A stretch of DNA of 23,939 bases from SAR202 cluster bacterium (GCA_009392095.1 VFHF01000174.1:1-23939), one strand, 5' to 3'; numbered from the stretch's first letter, positions 15,349 through 23,908 are shown. The notes: a model not told the origin generated them from the letters alone. Numbers and translations: made by a program.

Positions 15349-16065
15349 CTAAATCCCCAACTGCCGGGCCAGATCAGGGAAGCTGTCAACGATTATGTCA
15401 TGGTGCGGATTGGGGTCCGGGTCGGGAGGTCCGGCCGCGCCCCATTCGTCTGGGCGGCGCACGAAGGCTGTGTTGAACCCGACATTCTTGGCCGCGTTCA
15501 AGTCGAAGTTGTGGCAGGCGACCATGCAGATTTCGCCAGGTTCCAATTGCAACCACTTGGCGGCGGTCAGGTAGGCTTCGGGCAGAGTTTTATACTTCCC
15601 GATACCCTCACAAGAAAGTACGGCATCCCAATTAAGTCCGTTCTTTTTGGCCGTATCGATAATCATCTTGAAGCTGAGGATGGTGAAAGAAGCACAGATG
15701 TACTTCTCCCTCAATCTGGGTAGAACGGCAGGGAAGTCCGGCCATACTTGGAGGTTATGGGCAGTCGTGTATGCGATGTCATGGCGGTCTTCTTCAGTGA
15801 ATGCATCCAAGCCGTTTTCGGCTATAACCGCGTCCAATGCCATGCGGTGAGAACCGTCGTGGTTGTGGTCTGGGGGCGCCTCTTTGCCCATATTCACCGA
15901 CAGGCCCAGAGACCGGCGGCGCAGCTCGTTGGCGATGGCCGGCCAGTCTTTTTCCAGCCCATGCTTGGCCCCGGTCTTGGCCAACGCGTCGCTGAAGCCG
16001 GTATGCCAATCAAGAATGGTGCCGCCGGTGTCAAAGGTTAAGGCTTTAACATCGTCAAGACTCAT
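15349..16065 (-). CDS. type II haloacid dehalogenase-like HAD hydrolase
   Basis: A 238-residue HAD protein related to L-2-haloacid dehalogenases, which replace halogen by hydroxyl on short carboxylic acids. Motif I is LTFDTGGTILDW with nucleophile Asp12. The Lys motif is GKYKTLPEAY and motif IV region ACHNFDLNAAKNVGFNTAFVRRPDEWG matches the family SSNxWDxxGAxxxGxxTxWVNR. The usual Ser-Asn pair of motif II is Ser-Phe here (ILSFKM), so the halide-binding Asn is missing and true dehalogenase activity is doubtful. Two ATGs lie close together; I chose 16065 because GGGAG is nine bases before it and directly abuts the other ATG (16074). It lies downstream of the monooxygenase gene but beyond a terminator. 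Confidence 0.85.
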   Translation of the reverse strand: MSLDDVKALTFDTGGTILDWHTGFSDALAKTGAKHGLEKDWPAIANELRRRSLGLSVNMGKEAPPDHNHDGSHRMALDAVIAENGLDAFTEEDRHDIAYTTAHNLQVWPDFPAVLPRLREKYICASFTILSFKMIIDTAKKNGLNWDAVLSCEGIGKYKTLPEAYLTAAKWLQLEPGEICMVACHNFDLNAAKNVGFNTAFVRRPDEWGAAGPPDPDPNPHHDIIVDSFPDLARQLGI

Positions 16066-16134
16066 CGCTAGCATCTCCCGCAGCGTTCTTTGATCAGGAC
16101 CGCGGATAATTTAGCGGTAGCGTATCGGTGAACC

Positions 16135-16173
16135 AAAAATCCCTCAGGCCGGTTAGCGTCGGGCCTGAGGGAT
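16135..16173 (-). terminator. rho-independent terminator after the monooxygenase gene
   Basis: A perfect 12-base-pair stem (16139-16150 with 16162-16173) encloses an 11-base loop. Read on the minus strand the stem is followed at once by TTTT, the classic form. It lies 30 bases beyond the stop of the luciferase-like gene and before the HAD gene. On the plus strand a T-run (16184-16189) comes ten bases after the stem, so weak termination in that direction is also possible. Confidence 0.85.
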
Positions 16174-16203
16174 CTGGTCGCTCTTTTTTGCCTGACAGGG
16201 GAA

Positions 16204-17490
16204 CTAGTCCTCCCCGTGGCCGCCTTTGGTATCGGCCGTGGCCTCCGGAGTTTCTTGGGGTATCGGCTTGCCGGTCGCCGTGTCCACCTCGAAGGAACTG
16301 GGCAGTTCCAGGTCCTTGGCAATCTCACGCACGGCAGGGATGACCTCTTCTCCCATGAGTCTTAGGCTGCGCATCGCGTCGTCGTGGGTCATGGCGCCGT
16401 CGCCGTCCCAGAAGAATACGCTGCCCGGCCGGAGGTATTCCAGCACGTGGCGAATCTTGGGAATCACCGTTTTCGGCGTCCCGGTGATGATGGTGTAGTC
16501 CTCGATCTGCCGCTCGTAGGGCCGGCCAAGGACACCGCCCGCTCCGCCCCGGGCCGTGGTGGCTACAGCTTGGGTTGGCAGCACCCGGCGGCGGGAGGAC
16601 AATCCTGGCAGTGCGAGCAGGGCCGGGTTGGTGGTCCCCTCATTGCCGGCCAAGAACGGGTTGCTGGGGCCTTGGACGTATTTTCGGGCGGTCTCCTCGG
16701 CCAATTCTTCGGTCTCGTCCACGTGGACCTTCCAAAGATAGCCAAGGTTCTGGGGGCCGGACTCATATCCCTGCTCGGCGGCGGTGTCGTGGTAGAGCTG
16801 GAACGCCTGCCTGGTGGGCTCCATCTCAGTTGACAGCATGATGTAAGGGATGCGCTGCTCGGCGGCCCACATCAGAGAATCGCGGCTGACCACGCCGGGC
16901 AGCCATACTTGGGGATGGGGCTTCTGGTAGGGGCGTACCCAGGGATTAACGTGGCGGTACTGGTAATGCTTGCCCTCCCAGCGGAAGGGGCCGGGCTCGC
17001 TCCAAGCTTTGACGATGAACTCGTGGGCCTCTTTGAACCGCTCCCAGTTGTAGGGCGGCGGTGAGTTGTGGGCCACGCTCTCGCGTCCGGTCCCCCGCAC
17101 CCAACCTGAGACCAGGCGGCCGTGGGAGATCAAGTCGATCATTGCAAGCTGCTCGACCAGCCAGAGAGGGTCGTCCCAGATGGGGAGTATATTGCCCATA
17201 AGGACGATCTTGGCCTTCTTGGTGATGCGGGCCAGGATGGATGCTTCGACGTTCATCGCGCCGCCCATGCAGAACGGTGTGCTGTGGTGCTCGTTCAGCA
17301 TCAGGCCGTCGAATCCCATCTCCTCGGCGTAGATCTTTTCATCCAGATAGCGGTTGTATAGGTGGGCCCCCAGTTCCGGGCTGTAAACGTCATTGCTGAG
17401 GGTCAGGTCTTTGATGGGCGCGCCCGTTGCGCCGAAGAATCCCGCCTCGGGGTCCTGGTAGGGCCGTTCAGTGAAGTAGCCGATAAACAT
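16204..17490 (-). CDS. luciferase-like FMN-dependent monooxygenase
   Basis: A 428-residue member of the bacterial luciferase-like (LLM) class, which uses reduced FMN and O2 to oxidise organic compounds, including Baeyer-Villiger-type reactions. The TIM-barrel pattern is clear: MFIGYFTERPYQ at strand 1, GFDGLMLNEHHSTPF (59-73), KIVLMGNILPIWDDPLWLVEQLAMIDLISHGRLVSGWVRGTGRE with the flavin-phosphate-binding RGTGRE at 132-137, then HPQVWLPGVVSRDSLMWAA and DYTIITGTPKTVIPKIRHVLE. The C-terminal 25 residues are a charged, Pro/Thr-rich tail. ATG at 17490 has AAGGA eight bases upstream. Paralogous enzymes of this group are greatly expanded in marine SAR202 Chloroflexota and proposed to attack refractory organic matter; the substrate here is not predictable. 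Confidence 0.93.
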   Translation of the reverse strand: MFIGYFTERPYQDPEAGFFGATGAPIKDLTLSNDVYSPELGAHLYNRYLDEKIYAEEMGFDGLMLNEHHSTPFCMGGAMNVEASILARITKKAKIVLMGNILPIWDDPLWLVEQLAMIDLISHGRLVSGWVRGTGRESVAHNSPPPYNWERFKEAHEFIVKAWSEPGPFRWEGKHYQYRHVNPWVRPYQKPHPQVWLPGVVSRDSLMWAAEQRIPYIMLSTEMEPTRQAFQLYHDTAAEQGYESGPQNLGYLWKVHVDETEELAEETARKYVQGPSNPFLAGNEGTTNPALLALPGLSSRRRVLPTQAVATTARGGAGGVLGRPYERQIEDYTIITGTPKTVIPKIRHVLEYLRPGSVFFWDGDGAMTHDDAMRSLRLMGEEVIPAVREIAKDLELPSSFEVDTATGKPIPQETPEATADTKGGHGED

Positions 17491-17588
17491 AGAGCTCTTC
17501 CTTCGATTTTACTTGCGGTCTTACTTGAATCGCGTTGATGTTTTGGATGGGGCCACTGGACATGGGCAGACAGTCCAGACTGCCGGGC

Positions 17589-17597
17589 ATTATAGCA
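17589..17597 (-). promoter_or_regulatory. perfect extended -10 promoter of the monooxygenase gene
   Basis: The minus strand reads TGCTATAAT, an exact extended -10 element. The -35 position (TTAGGA at 17-base spacing) is poor, which this promoter class tolerates. Transcription would start near 17582, giving a leader of about 90 bases before the ATG at 17490. It suggests strong housekeeping-sigma expression. Confidence 0.6.
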
Positions 17598-18081
17598 TTC
17601 CTTTTCGATTTTCCTAATAGTAAGCCATTGGAGGTCGTAAACCCGCAAGCACTCAGAACGCGTTGGCGGGAGTCTAAACCGGACAGTAGAGGCGCCGTCT
17701 GTCCCGTCTCCTCTGGCGACGTCTTTGAAAATATGAAGGTCACCCCCCGGCAATCTGGGATGATCCTTTGATCAAAGCCAAATCCCCTGCCAATGGCCAT
17801 TTGGCCCGGCCGGGTCTTGATCTCCATGACTCTGACTCTCCTCAACCGGAAAATGAATGGATACCCGCCACGGTTTTAGCGCCGGAAGAAACGTTAAAAA
17901 TTCGTATGAATTGTGTAGGTGAATATACCAACCTGAATATCATCCCGGTTGCGCAAGCACTAACCAAGATTAACGCCGGAAAACCTTTTGGCGGTAACCG
18001 CTATTTATAAACTATAGGAATTCGACGATAATATTTGCTCCATATGTTGATTGACTCACACTCTACATTTCGGAATTGCCG

Positions 18082-18110
18082 TTGACTGTTATACGGCATT
18101 AAGCTAGTAT
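18082..18110 (+). promoter_or_regulatory. promoter of the peptide ABC importer
   Basis: TTGACT (18082-18087) and TAGTAT (18105-18110) are separated by exactly 17 bases, a 5/6 and 4/6 match to the sigma-70 consensus. Transcription would begin around 18117, about 165 bases before the ATG of the binding protein, leaving room for leader control, though no clear hairpin is seen. Confidence 0.5.
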
Positions 18111-18281
18111 TCGTCGGGCGATGCGAAGATCGCCTATGAATATCACTGTACTTGAGCCTGACTATTGCAGGCGATTGATTAACAATGGGTTTTACCAGTA
18201 TCTCGGTATAGCCACGGTTTGACTTTCTATTACGAGTTCACACAGGGGATTTCACACCTGGGATTATGAGGGTAAGTAGTA

Positions 18282-20111
18282 ATGACCGGACGTATTAAGA
18301 CATCTTCAAGGCGGTTACTGCCGTTAATCGCCATATTCGTGCTAGCGCTTGTTATCTCATGTGGTTCGTCCACTGAGCCGGCTGCGCCACAAGCTGCGGC
18401 AACCAGCGCTCCGCAACCTACTGCCACAAGTGCACCTGTGGCTTCTGGTGGAGTGCCAACGGCAACACCGTTTGCTTACGCTGCTCGCTCGGTGTTGCAA
18501 GAACTTGACGAGAAGTATCCATGGCCACCGAAACCTTGGCCATGGCCACCGCGTCGGGGCGGCACAGTCCAACTCACTATGAGTCCCATCCCCGATGTTG
18601 ATCCAACCAGGGCACGGAACAACGAAAACCTGGCACAGTATGATGCCTTGCTCGAATGGGAATCGACTTGGTGGTTCCCAGAAGTCCACACCACACCCAC
18701 TATTCGGCCTAATATTGCCGCGAGTTGGGAAGCGGTGGACTTGAAAACCTGGGATTTCAAGATCAACCAGGACGCAAGGTTCCATGACCGGCCTCCGATG
18801 AACGGGCGACCGGTTACTGCCGAAGACGTCAAATATTCGTTCGACTTATTAAGGGTGGTCCCTCAATACACGGCCACCGCTTCTGTGGATAGCGTCGAGG
18901 TGATTGACCGAGAAACTGTGCGCTTCCATCTCAAGCAGGCCTTGGCGGGGTTCCCTACGTTGTATACCAACGGCTCCACTCCGCCAATAGTAGCTAAAGA
19001 GGCCCAAGAATCGCCCGGTGGTCTGGGGGAGAATCCAGGTGGTACCGGTGCGTTCACCCTGAAAGAGTTTGCTGCTGGCGAAGGGATGCTGTTCGTCGCA
19101 AATCCGAACTATCACTTAGAAATAAAAGGGGAGCAACTGCCGTTCCTAGACGCGGTGCGTTACATATTCACCCGGGATCCTGCCACACAGGTAGCCCTTT
19201 ACCGGGCAGAACAGATTGATCTCATGCGGATAAGCGCTTATGACATTTTGGATCAGGTGCTTGAGAGCGTACCCGATACAACGTTATATAGAGTCCCTTC
19301 ATTCGGATGGGGAGACCACGGCGTATTTCTTAATCTAGCCAAGCCGCCCTTCGATGATGTTAGGGTTCGCCGGGCTATGTCGATGGCTATCAACCGTGAT
19401 GTGATTGCGAATGTGATCAATGCCGGGGACGCTACACCATACGGTCCTATGCCATGGGCGGTTGGTGGGTACACCGACATCACGGAGTACACAGTGGACA
19501 ACTTGGGTCCGTGGTACCAATACAATCCTGAGGGAGCGAAGGCCCTACTAGCCGAAGCTGGCTACCCAGATGGGTTCGAGGTAGAAATCGAGTGGGGTGA
19601 ACTATCGGGATTCACATTCGGCGACACAGCTGTACTCCTGGAAAAGATGTGGGAAGACATCGGCCTAGATGCCACGATTAAGCAAAGCGAGTACGCCACT
19701 TGGTGGTCGAAATCCAAGTGTGGGGAGCCGATGAACGATACCCTTATCGGGCTGAGCCCGTATGGGTCGGGACCGACAGCTTACGACTGGCTCTACCTCC
19801 CATATCATTCCGATTCCAGTGTTAACTGTCCTCATATTGAAGATGAAAAGATTGACGTTCTTCTGGACGAGTGGATCGGCGCTGATGCAGGTAGGCAAGT
19901 GGAGATTCAAAAGGAACTGTGGGACTACCTAACGGATCAAGTGTATAGGCTTACAACCATCGTTCCTCCCCACTATAGATTGACTCAGTCCTACCTTCAT
20001 GCAGGCGATAATCCCTATTGTTGGTTCACCGGTTATTGCTCATATGAAGTGAAGTCGGCATGGTTGACTGATGGCGCTCCATCACGTTCTTTTGACAAAT
20101 TTGCCGAATAA
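18282..20111 (+). CDS. ABC transporter substrate-binding lipoprotein (oligopeptide/nickel family 5)
   Basis: A 609-residue extracytoplasmic solute receptor of the SBP_bac_5 type, which feeds peptides, nickel chelates or other organic solutes to a membrane importer. A lipoprotein signal is visible: basic start, hydrophobic LLPLIAIFVLALVIS, then Cys27, followed by an Ala/Pro/Thr-rich linker. Core pattern: WDFKINQDARFHDRPPMNGRPVTAEDVKYSFDLL, GTGAFTLKEF, VRRAMSMAINRDVI, PEGAKALLAEAGYPDGFEVEI. The ATG at 18282 has GAGGG nine bases upstream. Family 5 receptors are usually ~500-550 residues; the extra length comes largely from the linker and N-terminal part. The tryptophan-rich sequence near residue 78-90 (PWPPKPWPWPPRRGG) is unusual. 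Two permease genes follow. Confidence 0.92.
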   Translation: MTGRIKTSSRRLLPLIAIFVLALVISCGSSTEPAAPQAAATSAPQPTATSAPVASGGVPTATPFAYAARSVLQELDEKYPWPPKPWPWPPRRGGTVQLTMSPIPDVDPTRARNNENLAQYDALLEWESTWWFPEVHTTPTIRPNIAASWEAVDLKTWDFKINQDARFHDRPPMNGRPVTAEDVKYSFDLLRVVPQYTATASVDSVEVIDRETVRFHLKQALAGFPTLYTNGSTPPIVAKEAQESPGGLGENPGGTGAFTLKEFAAGEGMLFVANPNYHLEIKGEQLPFLDAVRYIFTRDPATQVALYRAEQIDLMRISAYDILDQVLESVPDTTLYRVPSFGWGDHGVFLNLAKPPFDDVRVRRAMSMAINRDVIANVINAGDATPYGPMPWAVGGYTDITEYTVDNLGPWYQYNPEGAKALLAEAGYPDGFEVEIEWGELSGFTFGDTAVLLEKMWEDIGLDATIKQSEYATWWSKSKCGEPMNDTLIGLSPYGSGPTAYDWLYLPYHSDSSVNCPHIEDEKIDVLLDEWIGADAGRQVEIQKELWDYLTDQVYRLTTIVPPHYRLTQSYLHAGDNPYCWFTGYCSYEVKSAWLTDGAPSRSFDKFAE

Positions 20112-20316
20112 TTTAACCATCCAAACCCTAATCAATATCACCTTGGTGGACTCAGTAAAAACGTTGATTCTACCGACTGCAACAGTGAGGGCAATCCCCT
20201 GCAGTCTGAACGTCGTAGCATTGATTGGTATTCTGTGGGGGCGTGTGTCAAGAGTCGTATTGGCCTCGCAAATAGCCTGCCAAAGACTTCTATCTACATA
20301 GCCGACGGTAACCTGT

Positions 20317-21267
20317 ATGTCGCAATACATCTTACACAGGTTGCTCTTAGCTATCTTGGTTCTTTGGTTAGTACACCTATTGGTGTTCTCGATGGTCAGG
20401 ATGTTTCCCGGCGACGTGGTTATGATGCGTTTGGGCCAAGATGCCACCATGACCAAGGAATCCTATGACGCCGCCCGGGAAGAACTGGGAATAGACAGGC
20501 CATTTTTAGTCCAATACGGATCGACAATGAAGGACTTGCTCCGGGGGGATCTAGGAGATTCCCTGCTGAGCGGAAGGTCGGTGGCCGCTGAACTTGGCGA
20601 CCGCATTAGTCTCACTCTTCATTTAGCCCTGCTATCGCTGGTCATCGCGCTACTGTTGGCAATACCCATCGGGGTAATATCTGCCGTTTTCCAAGATACT
20701 GTTGCTGACTACGGCGGTAGGCTGTTTTCAGTATTAGGACTTTCTCTACCGGATTTCTGGAGCGGTGTAGTCGCTATCCTAATCCTCTCTTTGTTGTTCG
20801 GGTGGCTGCCGCCTAGGGGATTTGAGGGGATTTGGGTGGCCCCGATAAAAACCTTTCAGCAGTTATTGATTCCTGCTGCCATTATTGGCTTCCGGTTTTC
20901 TGCCGTCGTCATGCGCATGACCCGATCTTCTATGCTCGAAGTACTTCGTGAGGACTATATCCGGACCGCTCGGTCTAAAGGGTTATCCGAACAAAAAATT
21001 ATCGTCGGGCACGCGATGAAGAATTCGTTCATCCCAGTAGTCACCTTAATAGGCCAGCAGTTCTCCATCCTGTTGGGAGGCACCGTAATCATAGAAACCA
21101 TTTTCCTTCTGCCCGGTGTAGGGAACATGACATTAGATGCGGTGTTATTCCGAGACTACACGTTAGTTCAAGGTGCGGTTATATTCTTCGGCGGAATTAT
21201 GGTTCTAATGAATCTTCTTGTCGACATATCCTACGCCTGGTTCGACCCGCGGATTCGATATGGGTAA
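20317..21267 (+). CDS. ABC transporter permease, DppB/OppB type
   Basis: A 316-residue inner-membrane permease with about six transmembrane helices, starting MSQYILHRLLLAILVLWLVHLLVFSMVR, as in DppB-type proteins. The family elements LGIDRPFLVQYGSTMKDLLRGDLGDSLLSGRSV (periplasmic loop) and ARSKGLSEQKIIVGHAMKNSFIPVVTLIG (the EAA loop that contacts the ATPase) are present, with LLPGVGNMTLDAVLFRDYTLVQGAV near the end. The start is ATG at 20317 without a strong ribosome site. A 205-base spacer without visible signals separates it from the binding-protein gene, and its stop overlaps the next permease. Confidence 0.93.
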   Translation: MSQYILHRLLLAILVLWLVHLLVFSMVRMFPGDVVMMRLGQDATMTKESYDAAREELGIDRPFLVQYGSTMKDLLRGDLGDSLLSGRSVAAELGDRISLTLHLALLSLVIALLLAIPIGVISAVFQDTVADYGGRLFSVLGLSLPDFWSGVVAILILSLLFGWLPPRGFEGIWVAPIKTFQQLLIPAAIIGFRFSAVVMRMTRSSMLEVLREDYIRTARSKGLSEQKIIVGHAMKNSFIPVVTLIGQQFSILLGGTVIIETIFLLPGVGNMTLDAVLFRDYTLVQGAVIFFGGIMVLMNLLVDISYAWFDPRIRYG

Positions 21268-22195
21268 AGATACAGGGCCGTTGGAATTAAGCTCCAGGCC
21301 CAAGAATCCGTTAGAGGCGATATCAAACGGTCTTGGGCGCCAGTCTCGTTCCCTAAGGAGGTTCGTTGTCTCCAAGCCTGTCGGAGGGGTTGGAGGACTG
21401 ATCGTTCTAATTGTAGTGGTTGGTGCAATTTTTGCTCCACTTGTAGCGCCGTTTGACCCCTATGAATTCAACCTGGATGAAAACGGGATGCCGGTACGCC
21501 TAGAAGGCCCCGGTAAAGACTATCTACTAGGAACCGATGCTATCGGACGAGATGTGCTTAGCCGCATCATATATGGCGCTCGAGTGTCGTTGATCGTGGG
21601 CTTGGGAGCAGTGGCGCTCGGTGTCACTCTTGGCACCATTATCGGGTTAATATCAGGTTATTTCGTCGGGAAGATCGACCAGGTGCTGCAGCGGGTGGTC
21701 GATACATTGATGGCGATTCCAGCGATTGTGTTGGCCTTAGCAGTGATGACCATGCTACAGCCAGGAATATTCAACATAATATTGGTAATCGCCATTGTTA
21801 TCGCACCCGGTTCGGCCAGAGTAGTACGGTCTACGGTCTTGGCGATCAAACAAAATGTTTACATCGAAGCAGCACGTTCGGTCGGAGCCACCGATAGCCG
21901 GATTGTGCTTCGCCATATACTGCCAAATGTGTTTGCTCCAATTATTATCATCGCGTCAATCTGGGTCGGTAACGCTATTGTTATCGAGGCTGCGCTCAGC
22001 TATCTTGGTCTTGGTACCCCTCCTCCTACTCCAAGTTGGGGCGGGATGCTGGCCCTGGAAGGACGACGTTACCTAGAAAACGCCCCATGGCTAGCTATCG
22101 CACCAGGCGTGGCCATCAGCATCGCGGTTTTAGCGGTCAATATGTTTGGTGATGCCTTGCGTGACGTGTTAGATCCTCGCCTCAGGAATCGATAG
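21260..22195 (+). CDS. ABC transporter permease, DppC/OppC type
   Basis: The partner permease, 311 residues. I chose ATG at 21260 (MGKDTGPLELSS), whose first eight bases overlap the end of the preceding gene (ATGGGTAA), indicating coupled translation; the frame is open to a TTG at 21218 but that adds only a stretch inside the upstream gene. It has a cytosolic N-terminus, a first helix (VGGLIVLIVVVGAIFAPLVAPFDPY), the DppC hallmark GTDAIGRDVLSRIIYGARVSL, several further helices and the EAA loop IEAARSVGATDSRIVLRHILPNVFAPI, ending in GGMLALEGRRYLENAPWLAIAPG. No ATP-binding subunit follows; ATPases must be supplied from elsewhere for the importer to work. Confidence 0.93.
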   Translation: MGKDTGPLELSSRPKNPLEAISNGLGRQSRSLRRFVVSKPVGGVGGLIVLIVVVGAIFAPLVAPFDPYEFNLDENGMPVRLEGPGKDYLLGTDAIGRDVLSRIIYGARVSLIVGLGAVALGVTLGTIIGLISGYFVGKIDQVLQRVVDTLMAIPAIVLALAVMTMLQPGIFNIILVIAIVIAPGSARVVRSTVLAIKQNVYIEAARSVGATDSRIVLRHILPNVFAPIIIIASIWVGNAIVIEAALSYLGLGTPPPTPSWGGMLALEGRRYLENAPWLAIAPGVAISIAVLAVNMFGDALRDVLDPRLRNR

Positions 22196-22705
22196 GTTCC
22201 CCTTCTCCGCATTCCTCAACTTAACCATAGCCGAAACCTCTTGGCTCCAGCGACAGGTAATCTCTTTTTCTGACCTTAATGGACGGTAGTTCGGTTTAAA
22301 TCCCATCTTGATCCAAAGGACATTTGTTTTGGGGAAGGACAGTCGGAACCGATAATCGGGTCAGCCTCGCATTTCTCGTGAATCTCACTGACTGAACACT
22401 CACGGTTACGATACCAGATCTGTCGAACGCTGCCTTTTAGTTCCGGTCAAGATTTCCATTCCGCTACAAACCATGACCATTGCTCAAATCCCTATAACTG
22501 ATGTTAACAACCTTAGACTTATTCGCATGCACGAAATTTACCTGAGAGAGTGGACCGCTGGTAACTTCGTATCCCTACCGTCCCAGTACCCCACTCCCGG
22601 TGGCTTCCCGATGTGGGACATTGATCGGACCTCTACATCTGTCGGTGTAATACTGAGTGCAACTCCAAAAGTATGTTTTTCCAAGCATGCGCTTGGGTTC
22701 GGCTC
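22196..22705. other. gene-poor spacer (510 bases)
   Basis: Convergent spacer between the ABC importer and the MFS gene, where the dppD/dppF ATPase genes would commonly lie. I see no ATPase motifs in any frame, no clear terminator and no tRNA. A plus-strand frame (22473-22817) is open but has no ribosome site and runs antisense into the MFS gene. The base composition resembles the AT-richer ABC block rather than the MFS gene. Confidence 0.6.
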
Positions 22706-23908
22706 TCAGCTATCTGTGCCTCTCAACCGGAACGCGGGTGACCGACGCATTATGAGTCCGATCACACACGCGGACAGTATTGTCGCAACCAGACACAACA
22801 ATCCCACAGCCGGATAACCGCCCAGAGACAGCATAAGCCCTCCGGCCGAGGCGCCCACAACACCACCGAATTGATTGCTCGTGGAGAACATTCCGCCTGC
22901 GGTACCTCGAGATTGGCCCGCCAGGTGCATTATCAATGTCATCAGGACCGGCATTGAAACCGACACCAACACCGATGCAACGAAGGCCATCGCGACGACT
23001 AGCCAGGCGGAAGCGTCCAAAGCAAAGAGGAGTCCGACCACTACCCCACCGGCCAGGCTGATGGCGGCCAACCAATCCAGCCGGCGAGCCCGGCCAGCAA
23101 TGAACCCTCCGACGAAGCTGCCGATCACCGCCCCCACGCCCAACAAGGCAAGTCCTGGAGCCGTGCTTGCCTCGTCCCAACCGTAGCTTTCGATCATATA
23201 GGCGGCAAAGTAGGTCATTAGCCCGAGAAGCGCCGCCTGCTGAGCGGCATTAGCGATGAGCACGTACCACGGCGCTGACTGACGGCCGATGACCTTGAAA
23301 CGGTTGAAGAGATCTATCCTCTGGCCCAGACGCCGTTGGCCCGAAGGTAGCCGCAGCCAGAGCGGCACCCAAAGTGCCAGCGACAGACCACCGGTGACGT
23401 AAAAGGGTAATCTCCAGCCACCCAAATAGCCAAGTAAGGCGATCGCCGGCACTCCGACCGCGACCCCAACCCAACTCGAGGAGGTCATGAAGCCGACTGC
23501 TTTCCCTACCTTCTCAGGTGGTAGGTTGTCGGCCAACGCCGCCATGATGGTCGGGAGAATCATGGCGGATCCCATGCCGGTGATGAGCCGTGTGGCCAGT
23601 AGGGAACTGTAGCTCCACGCTACCCCGGACCCCAAAACCCCCAGGGCCATAAGCAAAACCCCAATCAGAAGCACCGGCCGTCTGCCGTACGTATCTGAAA
23701 TAGGCCCAACCAACGGCGCAGTTATTCCCCAGGTTATGAAGGTGGCCGCGGCGAGCTGTCCCGCCACAGCTATAGAAGTGCCGAAATCGTCTGCCAACGC
23801 CACCAGGAGGGGCCCAAGCATCAGGCTTACCGCCCTGACCAAAAACATGGTGGCCGCAAACAAGAGAAGCGTCGACGACGAGACTCCACGTTGTTGGACT
23901 GCGGTCAA
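22706..23908 (-). CDS. major facilitator superfamily transporter
   Basis: A complete 400-residue MFS protein with about twelve predicted membrane helices and a central cytosolic loop (LPSGQRRLGQRIDLFNRFKVIGRQ). Motif A, between helices 2 and 3, reads GPISDTYGRRPVLL (68-81), a good match to GxLaDrxGRrxxl. The ARG-type helix 4 reads LATRLITGMGSAMILPTIMAALADNLPPEKVGKAVG, as in drug/H+ antiporters of the 12-helix (DHA1-like) group. Efflux of a small molecule is likely, the substrate unknown. The start is TTG at 23908, five bases after GGAG. It stands alone on the minus strand, and its base composition is GC-rich like the left half of the window. Confidence 0.92.
   Translation of the reverse strand: MTAVQQRGVSSSTLLLFAATMFLVRAVSLMLGPLLVALADDFGTSIAVAGQLAAATFITWGITAPLVGPISDTYGRRPVLLIGVLLMALGVLGSGVAWSYSSLLATRLITGMGSAMILPTIMAALADNLPPEKVGKAVGFMTSSSWVGVAVGVPAIALLGYLGGWRLPFYVTGGLSLALWVPLWLRLPSGQRRLGQRIDLFNRFKVIGRQSAPWYVLIANAAQQAALLGLMTYFAAYMIESYGWDEASTAPGLALLGVGAVIGSFVGGFIAGRARRLDWLAAISLAGGVVVGLLFALDASAWLVVAMAFVASVLVSVSMPVLMTLIMHLAGQSRGTAGGMFSTSNQFGGVVGASAGGLMLSLGGYPAVGLLCLVATILSACVIGLIMRRSPAFRLRGTDS

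Larger units (their letters stand above)
17491..18281. other. long gene-poor spacer (791 bases)
   Basis: Divergent spacer between the monooxygenase (leftward) and the ABC importer (rightward). It holds a strong promoter for each side, listed separately. CTGGAC/GTCCAG (17553-17575) forms a 6-bp inverted repeat in the presumed leader of the monooxygenase mRNA. A perfect 12-base palindrome, CTTTGATCAAAG, lies at 17766-17777. One plus-strand frame (TTG 17768 to TAA 18010, 80 codons) has a protein-like second half (VAQALTKINAGKPFGGNRYL) but no ribosome site and no family I know; it may be a gene remnant. Nothing else is apparent. Confidence 0.6.

Noticed and set aside
17468..17845. 125-codon minus-strand frame upstream of the monooxygenase
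   Set aside because: It spans the extended -10 promoter and start of the monooxygenase gene, and its translation has no recognisable domain.
14745..18281. Transposon or insertion sequence causing the rearrangement
   Set aside because: No transposase frame, terminal inverted repeats or target duplications could be seen; the junction looks like short-homology recombination.
20082..20456. 124-codon minus-strand frame between the binding protein and first permease
   Set aside because: Largely antisense to the dppB-like gene, with no ribosome site and no protein-like pattern.
22473..22817. 114-codon plus-strand frame before the MFS gene
   Set aside because: No ribosome site, runs antisense into the MFS 3' end, and no family resemblance.
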